DNA of 64,000 nt from Lewinellaceae bacterium. GTDB lineage: Bacteria; Bacteroidota; Bacteroidia; Chitinophagales; Saprospiraceae. The DNA is taken from the NCBI GenBank assembly GCA_020636375.1, contig JACJXZ010000001.1, positions 1 through 64,000 on the forward strand, given 5' to 3'. The translations under genes and the position numbers were made by a program. Below, one piece after another: positions 44,067 through 53,483 of the stretch; positions within the stretch are counted from its first letter, which is position 1; every line of letters starts with the position of its first letter. The notes beneath the pieces were generated by a model that made no database searches, was not told the origin of the DNA, and saw nothing but the letters and a program-made list of their open reading frames with translations.

Positions 44067-45743
44067 ATGAGAGCTTATTATTCCTTCCACTTGTCCCTAT
44101 TGATTTCCATAAGCCTGGCGGCATACCCGGCGCTGCTCGCCGCCCAGGATTACGCCCTGATCTTCGCCGTAGAGCAGTATCAGGACAACCAGACGGGAGC
44201 GCCCGGCGCCATGCAGGACGCCATAGCCTTGGGCGCAGTGCTGAGCAGCCGTTTTGACTTTCAGGTAGAAATCGTAGAAAACCCGACGAAAGCGGAAATC
44301 CACGACAAGCTGGAGCAATACCGGCGCCGTTTTGCCCGGGAAGACTTTGTAAAGGATGGGCAACTGCTCGCCTATTTCGTCGGGCGGGGAGCGGAGGACA
44401 AAGGCGCCGGCTACTTCCTGCCCGCCGACGCCGACGTCAGCCGGCTGCCCAGCAGCGCGCTCCTCTGGCACGAGCTGCTTGCGGAGGTTTCCACCATCGA
44501 TTGCAGGCACATCCTGGTGGCTGCCGATGCCGGATACGCCGGCGCCCTTCGCCCCAGCTGGGACGGCAGCCAGCCGCCGTCGCCCCGCCGCTTCCTGGAA
44601 CGGGGGCGGAACGCGGGCTACCTGCGGGAACGCCAAGCCTTCCCCACCCGGATCATGCTGGCTCTGGACCCTGGCAAAAGAAGTGGTGGCCAGCGTCTCA
44701 GCCTCACCCGCCTGTTCCGGGAAGGGCTGAACGAGATGGCCGGCGCCTATTCGCCCATCAGCATGGGCGCCATACTCGAATATATGTCCGGAAAAGCCGG
44801 AGAAGCCGCTGCTGCCTACAGCTTCATAGGAGACGACATGCGGTCCAATTTTGTATTCTCCCGGCCGCGTATCCAAATGATGGCGCAAGACCAGGTGCAG
44901 AAAGACGACAGCCTCCGGCAAAAACTGGAGCGGCAAAACAGGCTGGAGGGGTACACTTATTATGCCAGCTATTATCCGGACCGCTGGTCAGCAAGGAAAG
45001 CCAATGTGCCAGCAGAGGCGTTTCCTGGCGCCCGGCCCAACGGCAGCACCAGTTGGGAAATGGCCAGGGCAGCCCTCGGAGAAGAAGATGGTTTCCTTCG
45101 GGTCAGCGGAGGCACGTTTACCCCTGGCGCCGCCGAAAGGAAGGATGCTTCCCCCAAGATTATTATCGGCGGTTTTTTCCTGAGCCCCAACGAAGTAACC
45201 ATCGCAGAATTTGAAGCATTCTGTACGCAAACCAGGCGGCCAGCACCCTGGAGGACGGGCTGGGAAGGCGGCGGGAGCCCCGTAGCGCATGTCGACTGGT
45301 ACGACGCCCTGGAGTACTGCAACTGGCTCAGCCGGGAGAAAGGCCTGGAAGAAGTGTACGAAATTGAGAAGGCGCCAATGGACCCGGAGAACAACAACCT
45401 TGCCGACGACAAAAAATGGATCGTCACGGCCAACTGGAAGGCCAATGGTTACCGCCTGCCCACGGCAGCCGAGTGGGAATATGCGGCCTGCACCTTCAGC
45501 GGCCTGGGAAAGATGGGCCAGACGGTGCAGGAATGGTGCTGGGACTGGGAGGCCTTCGGTTATCACAAGTGGTATGACCAATTGTCCAACCCCTGCGGGC
45601 CGAGGAAGGGCGCCTTCCGCTCCATCCGCGGCAAGGGCGGGGACCGGGGCGCCTTTGGCCAGCCCTGTGTTTTGCCTCAGGCAGGAACGCCGACATTGGA
45701 GCGCGGGGATTTGGGGTTTCGGGTGGCGCGGAATGTGCGGTGA
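44067..45743 (+). CDS. Secreted caspase-like pseudoprotease fused to an FGE-like domain (copy 1)
   Basis: 558 residues from the ATG at 44067, chosen because it gives a good signal peptide ending LLAAQ. A caspase fold spans about 28-250, but the His of the usual GHG is Arg107 (YFVGRGAED) and the DxC segment reads VAADAGYAG, so the protease should be inactive. The C-terminal ~220 residues form a formylglycine-generating-enzyme/sulfatase-modifying (C-type-lectin-related) domain: VDWYDALEYCNWLSREKGLEEVYE, GYRLPTAAEWEYAAC, WCWDWEAFGY and a final GFRVAR. It is expected in the periplasm or outside the cell. First of three tandem paralogs, 31 nt before the next. Confidence 0.85.
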   Translation: MRAYYSFHLSLLISISLAAYPALLAAQDYALIFAVEQYQDNQTGAPGAMQDAIALGAVLSSRFDFQVEIVENPTKAEIHDKLEQYRRRFAREDFVKDGQLLAYFVGRGAEDKGAGYFLPADADVSRLPSSALLWHELLAEVSTIDCRHILVAADAGYAGALRPSWDGSQPPSPRRFLERGRNAGYLRERQAFPTRIMLALDPGKRSGGQRLSLTRLFREGLNEMAGAYSPISMGAILEYMSGKAGEAAAAYSFIGDDMRSNFVFSRPRIQMMAQDQVQKDDSLRQKLERQNRLEGYTYYASYYPDRWSARKANVPAEAFPGARPNGSTSWEMARAALGEEDGFLRVSGGTFTPGAAERKDASPKIIIGGFFLSPNEVTIAEFEAFCTQTRRPAPWRTGWEGGGSPVAHVDWYDALEYCNWLSREKGLEEVYEIEKAPMDPENNNLADDKKWIVTANWKANGYRLPTAAEWEYAACTFSGLGKMGQTVQEWCWDWEAFGYHKWYDQLSNPCGPRKGAFRSIRGKGGDRGAFGQPCVLPQAGTPTLERGDLGFRVARNVR

Positions 45744-45774
45744 TAAAAACTTTTTAAACAAACGCCCAATACAT

Positions 45775-47481
45775 ATGAAAACCAACAACCTCATTTACCT
45801 AACCCAGCTATTACTCCTGTCCTTCCCGGCCCTGCTTGCCGGGCAGAGCCAGGCCCTGATCTTTGCCGTCGGCGAGTACCGGCATCTCGAACAAGAGCCA
45901 TCCACGGCCATTGCCGATGCCGCCGCCCTCGGGGCGGTGCTGAGCGCCAGGTTCGGATTTTACGTAGAAGTCGTAGAGAACCCGGCCAGGGCGGACATAG
46001 AGGAGAAGCTCGAAGAATACCGGCTGCGCCAGGAGCGGGACCTTTCCCTGAGCCGGGGGCAGCTGCTCCTCTACTTCATCGGGCGGGGTGCTGAGGAGAA
46101 CGGCGCCGGCTGCTTCCTGCCCGCCGATGCCGACCTCAACCAGTTGGCGGCCACCGCCCTGCCCTGGCACCACCTGCTCGCAGAGATTGCCAGCATCGAG
46201 TGTTCGCATATTTTGGTTGTAGCCGACGCCCCGCACAGCAGCGCCATCAACCCCGACTGGAACGGCCAGGCGCCTTCCGGGGAGGCGCGCGCCCTACCCA
46301 CCGGGCAGCACCATGGTTCCCTGGAGAGCCGGCGGGACTATATCACGCGGATCATGCTGTCGCTGGACGCCAAAGACGAGCGCGGCCGCCGCGAGGCCAG
46401 CCTCACCCGGCTGTTTCGCGAAGGGCTGGACCGGGGCGCCGAACAAACCCCCGAAGCCAGCGTAGGGTGGGTGGCCCAATACATCAACCAGCAAGCCAGA
46501 GAGGCCGCGGCCCCCTACAGCTTCAAAGGCGACAACCCCTATACCACCTTCGTCTTTTACCACCAGCCCGGCAAACAAACCGAGCAAACCCCCGGGGAGG
46601 ACGACAGCGAACTCTGGCGGCTGGCGCAGCGGCAAAACACCCTGGAAGCCTACAGCTTCTACCTGCAGCTCTACCCTTACGGCCGGTACGCCACGGAAGC
46701 CCTCCGGAATATCGAGCAGTTCCCCGATACCCTGACAACCGCCGACGGCAGGACGTGGGAAGCCAAGCCCGGCCCGGCCTATGCCGCAAAAGACGGCTTC
46801 GTGCTGGCCCGGGGCGGCACGTTCACCCCGGAAAAGATACAGAGGGCGGCCCAGAGCAGGGGCGGGGCATCCCCGGAAGTAACCATCCGGGATTTTTATC
46901 TGTCGCCAGAAGAAGTAACCTTTGACGCCTACACCAGATTCTGCCTTGCCACCGGCAGGAGCACGCCGAACAACCCCTTCTGGAGGAGCAGAGGCCCGGT
47001 AGTCAACGTCGACTGGTACGACGCCATAGAATACTGCAACTGGCTCAGCCGCCAGAACGGCCTGAAGGAAGTGTATACCATCCAGGCCTCCGAAACAGAT
47101 CCGGACCCCGGCAATTTCAACGCCGGCGACGAGAAAAGGTGGGCCGTCGCCGCCAACTGGAAGGCCAACGGCTACCGCCTGCCCACCGTAGCAGAGTGGG
47201 AATATGCCGCCTGCGGGCCCTCCGGGCGCAGCGTCAAAGAAGCCCGGGTAAGCATGGGCAACCGGGTTCAGGAATGGTGCTGGGACTGGGAAGCCTATGG
47301 CTACCGCGGAGAAGCCCGGAAGCTGTTCAACCCGCTGGGTTTTCCCCGGGGCGCTTACCGGGCCCTGCGGGGGGAGGCCGCCGATACCTATGACGGGCAG
47401 CCCTGCGGCTATCCGGGGGCGGGGACTCCGACGCTGCGGCACAGCAGCGTGGGGTTTCGGATGGTGAGGAATGTGTGGTGA
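45775..47481 (+). CDS. Secreted caspase-like pseudoprotease fused to an FGE-like domain (copy 2)
   Basis: 568 residues from the ATG at 45775, which gives a signal peptide ending LLAGQ; an upstream extension of the frame overlaps copy 1 and is not used. The caspase-like domain has Arg104 in place of His (YFIGRGAEENG), and VVADAPHSSA where the Cys is expected. A TPR-like segment (TLEAYSFYLQLYPYGRYATE) precedes the FGE-like domain, which has the same motifs as copy 1 (VDWYDAIEYCNWLSRQNG, GYRLPTVAEWEYAAC, WCWDWEAYGY, GFRMVR). It lies 31 nt after copy 1 and is probably co-transcribed with it. Confidence 0.87.
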   Translation: MKTNNLIYLTQLLLLSFPALLAGQSQALIFAVGEYRHLEQEPSTAIADAAALGAVLSARFGFYVEVVENPARADIEEKLEEYRLRQERDLSLSRGQLLLYFIGRGAEENGAGCFLPADADLNQLAATALPWHHLLAEIASIECSHILVVADAPHSSAINPDWNGQAPSGEARALPTGQHHGSLESRRDYITRIMLSLDAKDERGRREASLTRLFREGLDRGAEQTPEASVGWVAQYINQQAREAAAPYSFKGDNPYTTFVFYHQPGKQTEQTPGEDDSELWRLAQRQNTLEAYSFYLQLYPYGRYATEALRNIEQFPDTLTTADGRTWEAKPGPAYAAKDGFVLARGGTFTPEKIQRAAQSRGGASPEVTIRDFYLSPEEVTFDAYTRFCLATGRSTPNNPFWRSRGPVVNVDWYDAIEYCNWLSRQNGLKEVYTIQASETDPDPGNFNAGDEKRWAVAANWKANGYRLPTVAEWEYAACGPSGRSVKEARVSMGNRVQEWCWDWEAYGYRGEARKLFNPLGFPRGAYRALRGEAADTYDGQPCGYPGAGTPTLRHSSVGFRMVRNVW

Positions 47482-47490
47482 GGGGGGGTA

Positions 47491-47536
47491 AGTGTTTAAG
47501 TGTTTAAGTGTTTAAGTGTTTAAGTGTTTAAGTGTG
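47491..47536. repeat. 8-bp microsatellite upstream of pseudo-caspase copy 3
   Basis: Five complete copies and one partial copy of AGTGTTTA fill most of the gap between copies 2 and 3 and end 18 nt before the ATG at 47555. Confidence 0.92.
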
Positions 47537-47554
47537 ACCAAAATCACCTAAGCC

Positions 47555-49093
47555 ATGAATTCAAAAGTGCTTGTTTACCTCATTCAGCTATTATTCCCGC
47601 TGTTTCTCTTTGGGCAGAACCAGGCTTTGGTTATTGCCGTCGGCGAATACGAGCATTTCGACAATGGATCGTCCGCTGCCGTAGCCGACGCCACCCGCCT
47701 CGGCGCCATGTTGAGCGCCCGGTTCGGTTTCGAAGTAGAAATAGTAGAAAACCCGAGCGCAGAAGACATCCGGCAGAAGCTCGATGAATACCGCCAGCAC
47801 TATGAAGAAGGCGCCTGGCCAAGCAATGGGCAGCTGCTCCTCTACTTCACCGGGCGGGGCGCCGAGCAGAACGGCGCCGGCTACTTCCTGCCCGCCGACG
47901 GCGATGACGGCCAGCCGATGGCCACCGGGCTGGCCTGGTACAACCTGCTTGCCGAGGTTGCGGACATCAAATGCACGCACATCCTGGTTGTGGCGGATGC
48001 GCTGTACAGCAGCCGCATCAGCCCCGACTGGGACGGCCAGTCGCCTTCCATCGAGCAACGGCCCCTGCCTACCCGGCTGGACCCCGGTTCCCTGTTGGTT
48101 CGTCAGTTCAGCAAGAGCCGGATCATGCTGGCCCTCGACCCCCAAAACCCATGGGCCAGCCGGGATTCCGGCCTGTCCACCCTATTTCGCGCCGGGCTGG
48201 CGTGGGCTGCCGGGCAAAGCGAGGAAGCCAGCATCGGGTTGGTAGAACAATACCTCCGCCAGCACTCCAGCCGGGCTATTGCGGCCTATAGCTTCAAGGG
48301 CGACGCCCCCTACGCCACCTTTGTATTCTACAGCCAGCCCCCCGAGCCGGCAGAGCAGCAACCCGGCAGTGGCGGCGGACAACCTCCGGCGCCCGGCGGG
48401 GAAAAAGACGGCTTCGTACACGTCAGCGGCGGAGCATTCACGCCCCAGGCCGCGGGGTACGCCAACCCCGGCAACCATGCCAGTCCGCAAGAAATAACCA
48501 TCCGCGACTTTTACATCAGCCCCGAACCAGTCACCTCCGCCGATTTCGTCCGGTTTGGCCTATACGAAAAGAACAAAGCGCCGGACAGCCCCCACTGGAG
48601 GAGTTATACCAGCTCCGTGACAGAAGTCGACTGGTACGAAGCAGTCGAGTACTGCAACTGGCTCAGCCGCCACAACGGCCTGGAGGAGGTATATACGATC
48701 GACAAAGACGAAGAAAGCGAGAGCAACCTGAACCGCAACGACGAAAAAAAGTGGGCCGTCACGGCCAACTGGGGCGCCAACGGCTACCGCCTGCCCACGG
48801 CAGCTGAGTGGGAGTATGCCGCCTGCGGCCATGCCGGAAAAGCCGTGGAAAACAGCAGGTTCATGGTAGACGAAGGCATATCCGAATGGTGTTGGGACTG
48901 GGAAGGCTTCGGCTATTCCAGCGCCCCGGAGCAGCTGTCCGACCCCCACGGCCCCCCCCGGGGCGCCTTCCGCGCCTTGCGGCGGCAGTCCGATGAGGAG
49001 CCCTGCGGCGCTCCGGGTGCGGGCGCGCCGGCGAAGAGGTATAGCGATGTGGGGTTTCGGGTGGTGCGGAGGGGGGGAGGAGTGAGTGAGTGA
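47555..49093 (+). CDS. Secreted caspase-like pseudoprotease fused to an FGE-like domain (copy 3)
   Basis: 512 residues with a signal peptide ending LFLFGQ. Again the caspase-like domain lacks both catalytic residues: Arg101 in YFTGRGAEQNG, and VVADALYSSR at the Cys site. The FGE-like domain follows directly (FVHVSGGAF, VDWYEAVEYCNWLSRHNG, GYRLPTAAEWEYAACG, WCWDWEGFGY, GFRVVR). The last codons (GGGVSE, stop) are encoded inside a 4-bp microsatellite, so slippage there would change the C-terminus. Confidence 0.87.
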   Translation: MNSKVLVYLIQLLFPLFLFGQNQALVIAVGEYEHFDNGSSAAVADATRLGAMLSARFGFEVEIVENPSAEDIRQKLDEYRQHYEEGAWPSNGQLLLYFTGRGAEQNGAGYFLPADGDDGQPMATGLAWYNLLAEVADIKCTHILVVADALYSSRISPDWDGQSPSIEQRPLPTRLDPGSLLVRQFSKSRIMLALDPQNPWASRDSGLSTLFRAGLAWAAGQSEEASIGLVEQYLRQHSSRAIAAYSFKGDAPYATFVFYSQPPEPAEQQPGSGGGQPPAPGGEKDGFVHVSGGAFTPQAAGYANPGNHASPQEITIRDFYISPEPVTSADFVRFGLYEKNKAPDSPHWRSYTSSVTEVDWYEAVEYCNWLSRHNGLEEVYTIDKDEESESNLNRNDEKKWAVTANWGANGYRLPTAAEWEYAACGHAGKAVENSRFMVDEGISEWCWDWEGFGYSSAPEQLSDPHGPPRGAFRALRRQSDEEPCGAPGAGAPAKRYSDVGFRVVRRGGGVSE

Positions 49094-49165
49094 ATGAGTG
49101 AGTGAGTGAATGAGTGAATGAGTGAATGAGTGAGTGAGTGAATGAGTGAATGAGTGAATGAATGA
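49079..49165. repeat. 4-bp microsatellite (GAGT/GAAT) between copy 3 and the M6-like protease gene
   Basis: About twenty GAGT or GAAT units run from inside the last codons of the pseudo-caspase gene to 28 nt before the ATG at 49194. Confidence 0.92.
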
Positions 49166-49193
49166 ATGAGTGAATTCCAAAAAACCAAATAGC

Positions 49194-51260
49194 ATGCAAA
49201 CAAAACAAGGCATTCTCGCCACTTCGATCGGTTTCTATCTGAAAGCATCCTGTCTATTGTTATTATTCCAAATCGGGCAGCGCGGTGTCGGTTTTGGGCA
49301 ATCCTGGCGGGACTTTGCCCATCCGGCCGCCCCGCATGAGATTGGCAACCCATTGCCCCCGCTGGTATTTGAGGAGCTGTTTGACGATACGGAGCTCGTC
49401 CTTACCGTACCCATGGTGGTGGTATTGATGGACTTCGTCGACCAGCCGTCCATCAACCCTTCCCGGTATTCTCCCTCCCGGTTTCGCAACATGGCATTCG
49501 GGCAGGACCTGCCGGACGGCAGCCCCACCGTGCGGGAATATTACCGCCAGGCATCCAACGGCCGCATCCAGGTCATTCCCGCCCAGGAAACCCATGGGCT
49601 GGTCAATGACGGGGTAATCGGCTGGGTGGCCGCCACCAATGGCAATGCGGCGTTCAATCAAAACCTGGCGGAAAAGCGGGCGGAGGCCGTCCGCCGGGCG
49701 GATGCCTTTATGAATTTCAGCGATTATGACGCCAATGACGACGGCGTCATTTCAGCTCACGAGCTGATAATATTCCTGGTAAATCCCGGTTCGGGAGGAG
49801 GGCAGACCTGGCCTACCAATCCAGCGTCGATTCCTGTGGATGGCGGCGCCCTGATGGTGAATATTCCCATCGGCGCTCTTGGCGAAACCAACCGGGCAAT
49901 GCCGATCGCCCATGAGACTTCCCATCCTTTTTTAGGGCATACCGACCTCTACCGGAAATGTACGGAGAGCTGGCCCGTCGGGGATGGGTATATTTGCGAA
50001 ATACTGAGCGACGACTGCCGGTTCCCGAATAACACCAACTGTTCCTGCCCGGACGCCTTGGACGCCACGGCCGATGAAACCGCAACCGGCAATACCAGCG
50101 CCTATCCCGTTTCCAGTGAAGCGGCCTGTGGGGGCGCTGCCGCCATCAACGGCGCTGCCGCCTGGTACGAGGTGTACGGCAACGGAAACACCTTTACCGC
50201 GAGCACCTGCGGTGCCGGCACCGGGTTCAACACTCAGATCACCGTTTTTTGCAACGGATGCGAGGCCCTAACCTGCGTAGCCGGCAGCCGCGACGACCCC
50301 GACTGCTTCAACCCTTCCGCTTCCACGGTAAGCTGGTGCACCCGCCCCGGCGCTTCCTACCTGATCGCCGTGCATGGGGACGGCGGGCAATCGGGCCCTT
50401 TCTTCCTGAGGGTATCCGATGAAGGCACTGCCTGCAGCGGCGCGGAAGAATGCGGTTTAGCCGCTGCCCACGCCCGGCACTGGTATCCCTACAACTCCAA
50501 TTGGATGGGCATTATGAGTTCGGGCTTTAACAATCAGAATACGACGCCCATCACCCTGGACCCCTGGAGCAAGATCCACCTGGGCTTCACTCAGCCCAGG
50601 ATTTTGACCCACGATGGCACTTACACCGTCTACGCAGAAGAGCCTGTCCGCACTATCGGGCAACAGCATGCCCAGCCCGAAGCCTATATTGTTTACGACC
50701 CACAGAAGCCCCTATCCGAACGATACCGGGAATATTTCATCATAGAATCCCGCAACGACCCGGCGCTTCCCGATCAGGGGCTGGCCATCTGGCTCATCAA
50801 TGAGGACGCCACTCCCTTCCCGGATGGGGGGCCGGCCAATTACCGGAGGATAGTCCGGTTAATCCACCAAGGAGGGCACAACCCTGCTTCCAGCCGTTTC
50901 CTCTGGGACGGCGGCTCCTTTGCCAACTATGATTTTGCTGCCGATTCCAGCCCCCGCAATTCCGCCTGGACAGATGGCACGCCCAGTTATGTAGAGGTGT
51001 ACGATATTTCAGAAAGCGGGGAACGCATGCAATTCAGCGTACAGATACCGCCCATATTTGTAGACGATTCCAACCTGAGCCTCATACAGCGCGGTTCACA
51101 ACAATTCCCCTTTCGGCGGTTGCCGGATGGAGTTGATAACATAACAACCCCACCCCGGACGATCCTGATAGGTGGAGGAAGCTACCCCGGCGCCATGACG
51201 ATCGATACGCCCTGCCTGATAAAGCACTGGCGAGGCGGGGCGGCGATCATTGGAAATTAG
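49194..51260 (+). CDS. Secreted M6-like (immune-inhibitor-A type) metalloprotease
   Basis: 688 residues from the ATG at 49194 (the frame is open from 49170); the signal peptide ends near VGFGQ. The catalytic-type domain has PSPTVREYYRQASNGRIQV-like sequence, a calcium-binding-like FSDYDANDDGVISAHEL, and a zinc site HETSHPFLGHTDLY. This is close to the M6 consensus HExxHxLGxxDLY but one residue longer between the helix and the third ligand. A Cys-rich PPC/beta-sandwich insertion (about 270-400) follows, and then the rest of the protease domain (YFIIESRNDPALPDQGLAIW). The C-terminus (IPPIFVDDSNLSLIQRGSQQFPF) lacks a clear T9SS sorting motif. The substrate is unknown. Confidence 0.8.
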   Translation: MQTKQGILATSIGFYLKASCLLLLFQIGQRGVGFGQSWRDFAHPAAPHEIGNPLPPLVFEELFDDTELVLTVPMVVVLMDFVDQPSINPSRYSPSRFRNMAFGQDLPDGSPTVREYYRQASNGRIQVIPAQETHGLVNDGVIGWVAATNGNAAFNQNLAEKRAEAVRRADAFMNFSDYDANDDGVISAHELIIFLVNPGSGGGQTWPTNPASIPVDGGALMVNIPIGALGETNRAMPIAHETSHPFLGHTDLYRKCTESWPVGDGYICEILSDDCRFPNNTNCSCPDALDATADETATGNTSAYPVSSEAACGGAAAINGAAAWYEVYGNGNTFTASTCGAGTGFNTQITVFCNGCEALTCVAGSRDDPDCFNPSASTVSWCTRPGASYLIAVHGDGGQSGPFFLRVSDEGTACSGAEECGLAAAHARHWYPYNSNWMGIMSSGFNNQNTTPITLDPWSKIHLGFTQPRILTHDGTYTVYAEEPVRTIGQQHAQPEAYIVYDPQKPLSERYREYFIIESRNDPALPDQGLAIWLINEDATPFPDGGPANYRRIVRLIHQGGHNPASSRFLWDGGSFANYDFAADSSPRNSAWTDGTPSYVEVYDISESGERMQFSVQIPPIFVDDSNLSLIQRGSQQFPFRRLPDGVDNITTPPRTILIGGGSYPGAMTIDTPCLIKHWRGGAAIIGN

Positions 51261-51346
51261 GGGGGGCTGCGATGTAACGGAGGCAGCGATGATGTGGATT
51301 GTTATCTGTTGTCTGTTCCGGGGCGGGGCAAGGAACAACAAGTAAG

Positions 51347-51498
51347 GGATTGTTCAAAACGCTGCGTTTTGTTCCAAACCGCAGGGAGCGCAGAGTTGCG
51401 CGGAGAAGCCGCAAAGTATTCGCTTGATAGCGAATACTCTACGTGCCTCAGCCTTCTCAGCGGTTCAAAACTAAAAGGCACAGCGGCTTGAACAATCC
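51347..51498. repeat. Palindromic element downstream of the protease gene
   Basis: Ends GGATTGTTCAA (51347-51357) and TTGAACAATCC (51488-51498) are inverted. A central perfect hairpin, AGTATTCGC / GCGAATACT, sits at 51415-51438. The rest of the 356-bp gap 51261-51616 shows no gene. Confidence 0.75.
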
Positions 51499-51616
51499 TC
51501 CTGAAAAACCAGGAGGCCCTTTCCCCAAAAGCAGTAGTATCCGCCCCTGCGTTAAATCGAGACCTTTGTACCGATAAAAAATTAAACCAATACCATAACC
51601 TTCAAACAAACCAATT

Positions 51617-53266
51617 ATGAGAAACGCAACGTTCCTGGCCCTCAGCGGCCACCTCATTCTTTTTACCTGTACCTTCGCCTTCAGCGCGGCGGCGGCCGGC
51701 GCAGCCACCGTTGCCCCCCCATCCTGCCCCTGCGGCAGCGGGTACCGGCAGATCGAGCTCAACTATGCCGGCCCCGACCATGCCCTGGTTGAGGTATTCA
51801 GCGACGAGGATTTCGGGAACCCGGACAACCTAAGCCTCACCTTTGCGGCAGTCGCGAACGGCGATTTGCTGGAGCTGAACGCCGCTGACGCGCCCAACCT
51901 GCCCGAAGGCATTTTCGCCCGCACCACCCACATCCGGGTAACAGCAGGCGAAGAAGTAACCACCACCTCCTTTTTCTCCACCTGCCCCGACGGCGGCGTA
52001 CCAGAGCCCTTGCCCGGGCAAATCATCCTGGGCAGGACCTTCGGCTACTTCACCGTCATGTCGCACACCGACAACCGCGGGCACCGCTGCACCGTAGCCG
52101 ACCTCGACTCCGGTTCCGGCTGGAGCCTCTTCGGCAATGTCGTCGACGCCGGCGCCAACCAGCTGGGCACCCAGAACGAAGAAGACGTGGTGCTCATCAC
52201 CAACGGCGAACCCCACGGCATCATCACCCGCGAAGGGCGGTTTGGCTTTGGCACCACGGCGACTACAACCACTACCGTGACCGTTCTTGGCGGCATCACC
52301 GTAGCAGGCAACAGCATCATCAACGGCAGCGACAACGACGGCGTCGAAGCAGCCCTGAGCATCCTCTCCGGCGACCAGGTAATGCTGATCGACGGCAACG
52401 AGATCGATGCGGCCAACAATGCCCTTTACCTCAACAACAACAGCGAACGGGACATCATCCTCGCCCGCGGCGGCGGCAATGTAAGCATCGGCAATATCAC
52501 GCCCAACGCCCGCCTCCACGTCGACGGCGACCTGCGCCTGCAAAGCCCCAACAACGAAACCTTCCGCATGAGCGTCGACAACAACGGCGACCTGAACTTC
52601 ATCGGCGACCACGGCGTGGGCGTCCTTCAGGTCGATGATGCCTCCGGCAACACGCGCGTCCGTGATGCAGACGGCAACAACGTCATTGTCTTTCAGCCGC
52701 GGGACAACGCCGCTCAGGTCGGCGGCCGCATCCTGCTGCGCGCCGGCAGCCCGCTCGAGTCCACCATCAACATCGACGGCAACTGGAACGGCACCGGCCG
52801 CGGCAGAATCCGTGTGGATGAAGTACAGATCATGGGCGGAGCTGACATTTCCGAGAACTTTGAGGTCATCGAAAGCACCGCCGAAGCCAAAGCCGTACCC
52901 GGTATGCTCGTCTCTATCTCTGCCGGTTCCCCCGGCCAGCTGGAGATCTCCAGCCAAGCGTACGACAAGAAGGCCGTCGGCGTCATCAGCGGCGCCAACG
53001 GCGTCAACACCGGCCTGTTCATGGGGCAAAAGGGCAGCGCTGCCGACGGGCAGTATCCCGTCGCCCTGATGGGCAGGGTGTACGTCCTGGCCGACGCCGC
53101 CTTCGGTAAGATCGAAGCGGGCGACCTGCTCACCTCTTCGCCGGTGGCGGGGCATGCCATGAAAGTGAAGAAAGCCAAGAAGGCGCAGGGCGCTATTGTT
53201 GGCAAGGCGATGACGAGCCTGGAAGAGGGGAGGGGGTATGTGTTGGTGTTGGTGAATTTGCAGTAG
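51617..53266 (+). CDS. Secreted fibre-like repeat protein
   Basis: 549 residues. A signal peptide (ending AAAAGA) is followed by a Cys-containing head (PPSCPCGSGYRQIEL). Then comes a long region of short beta-strand repeats typical of phage-tail-spike or trimeric-fibre proteins (NVSIGNITPNARLHVDGDLR, GNTRVRDADGNNVIVFQPRD). The C-terminal domain (GGADISENFEVIE, AVGVISGANGVNTGLF, ALMGRVYVLADAAFGKIEAG, DLLTSSPVAGHAMK) is widespread in large bacterial repeat and fibre proteins and has no known enzymatic role. Probably an extracellular filament or adhesin. No T9SS motif was recognised. Confidence 0.75.
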   Translation: MRNATFLALSGHLILFTCTFAFSAAAAGAATVAPPSCPCGSGYRQIELNYAGPDHALVEVFSDEDFGNPDNLSLTFAAVANGDLLELNAADAPNLPEGIFARTTHIRVTAGEEVTTTSFFSTCPDGGVPEPLPGQIILGRTFGYFTVMSHTDNRGHRCTVADLDSGSGWSLFGNVVDAGANQLGTQNEEDVVLITNGEPHGIITREGRFGFGTTATTTTTVTVLGGITVAGNSIINGSDNDGVEAALSILSGDQVMLIDGNEIDAANNALYLNNNSERDIILARGGGNVSIGNITPNARLHVDGDLRLQSPNNETFRMSVDNNGDLNFIGDHGVGVLQVDDASGNTRVRDADGNNVIVFQPRDNAAQVGGRILLRAGSPLESTINIDGNWNGTGRGRIRVDEVQIMGGADISENFEVIESTAEAKAVPGMLVSISAGSPGQLEISSQAYDKKAVGVISGANGVNTGLFMGQKGSAADGQYPVALMGRVYVLADAAFGKIEAGDLLTSSPVAGHAMKVKKAKKAQGAIVGKAMTSLEEGRGYVLVLVNLQ

Positions 53267-53333
53267 CCCGGAACTCACCCCGACTTCGCGGTGCGAAGTC
53301 TCCCCTCTCTTGTGAAGAGAGGGCGGCGCCGCC

Positions 53334-53406
53334 AGGTGACATCTTCCACCTTTTCGCCGAACTTTAGCTTAACCTACTTTTCGTCCAAAGGTGGAAGGTG
53401 TCATCT
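53334..53406. repeat. Intergenic hairpin repeat, AGGTGACATCT family
   Basis: AGGTGACATCTTCCACCTTT and AAAGGTGGAAGGTGTCATCT pair with few mismatches around a 33-nt loop. The inner stem sequence (TTCCACC) differs from other copies, but pairing is kept. Confidence 0.8.
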
Positions 53407-53483
53407 GGCAGGTAGATCTTGTTCACCCTTTTAATTTTGTTCATCCTGTCTAAACAACAAACCTTCAGTCAGGTGGCGAGACG

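Noticed and set aside
45289..45774. N-terminal extension of pseudo-caspase copy 2
   Set aside because: It would overlap copy 1 in another frame; the ATG at 45775 gives a proper signal peptide matching its paralogs.
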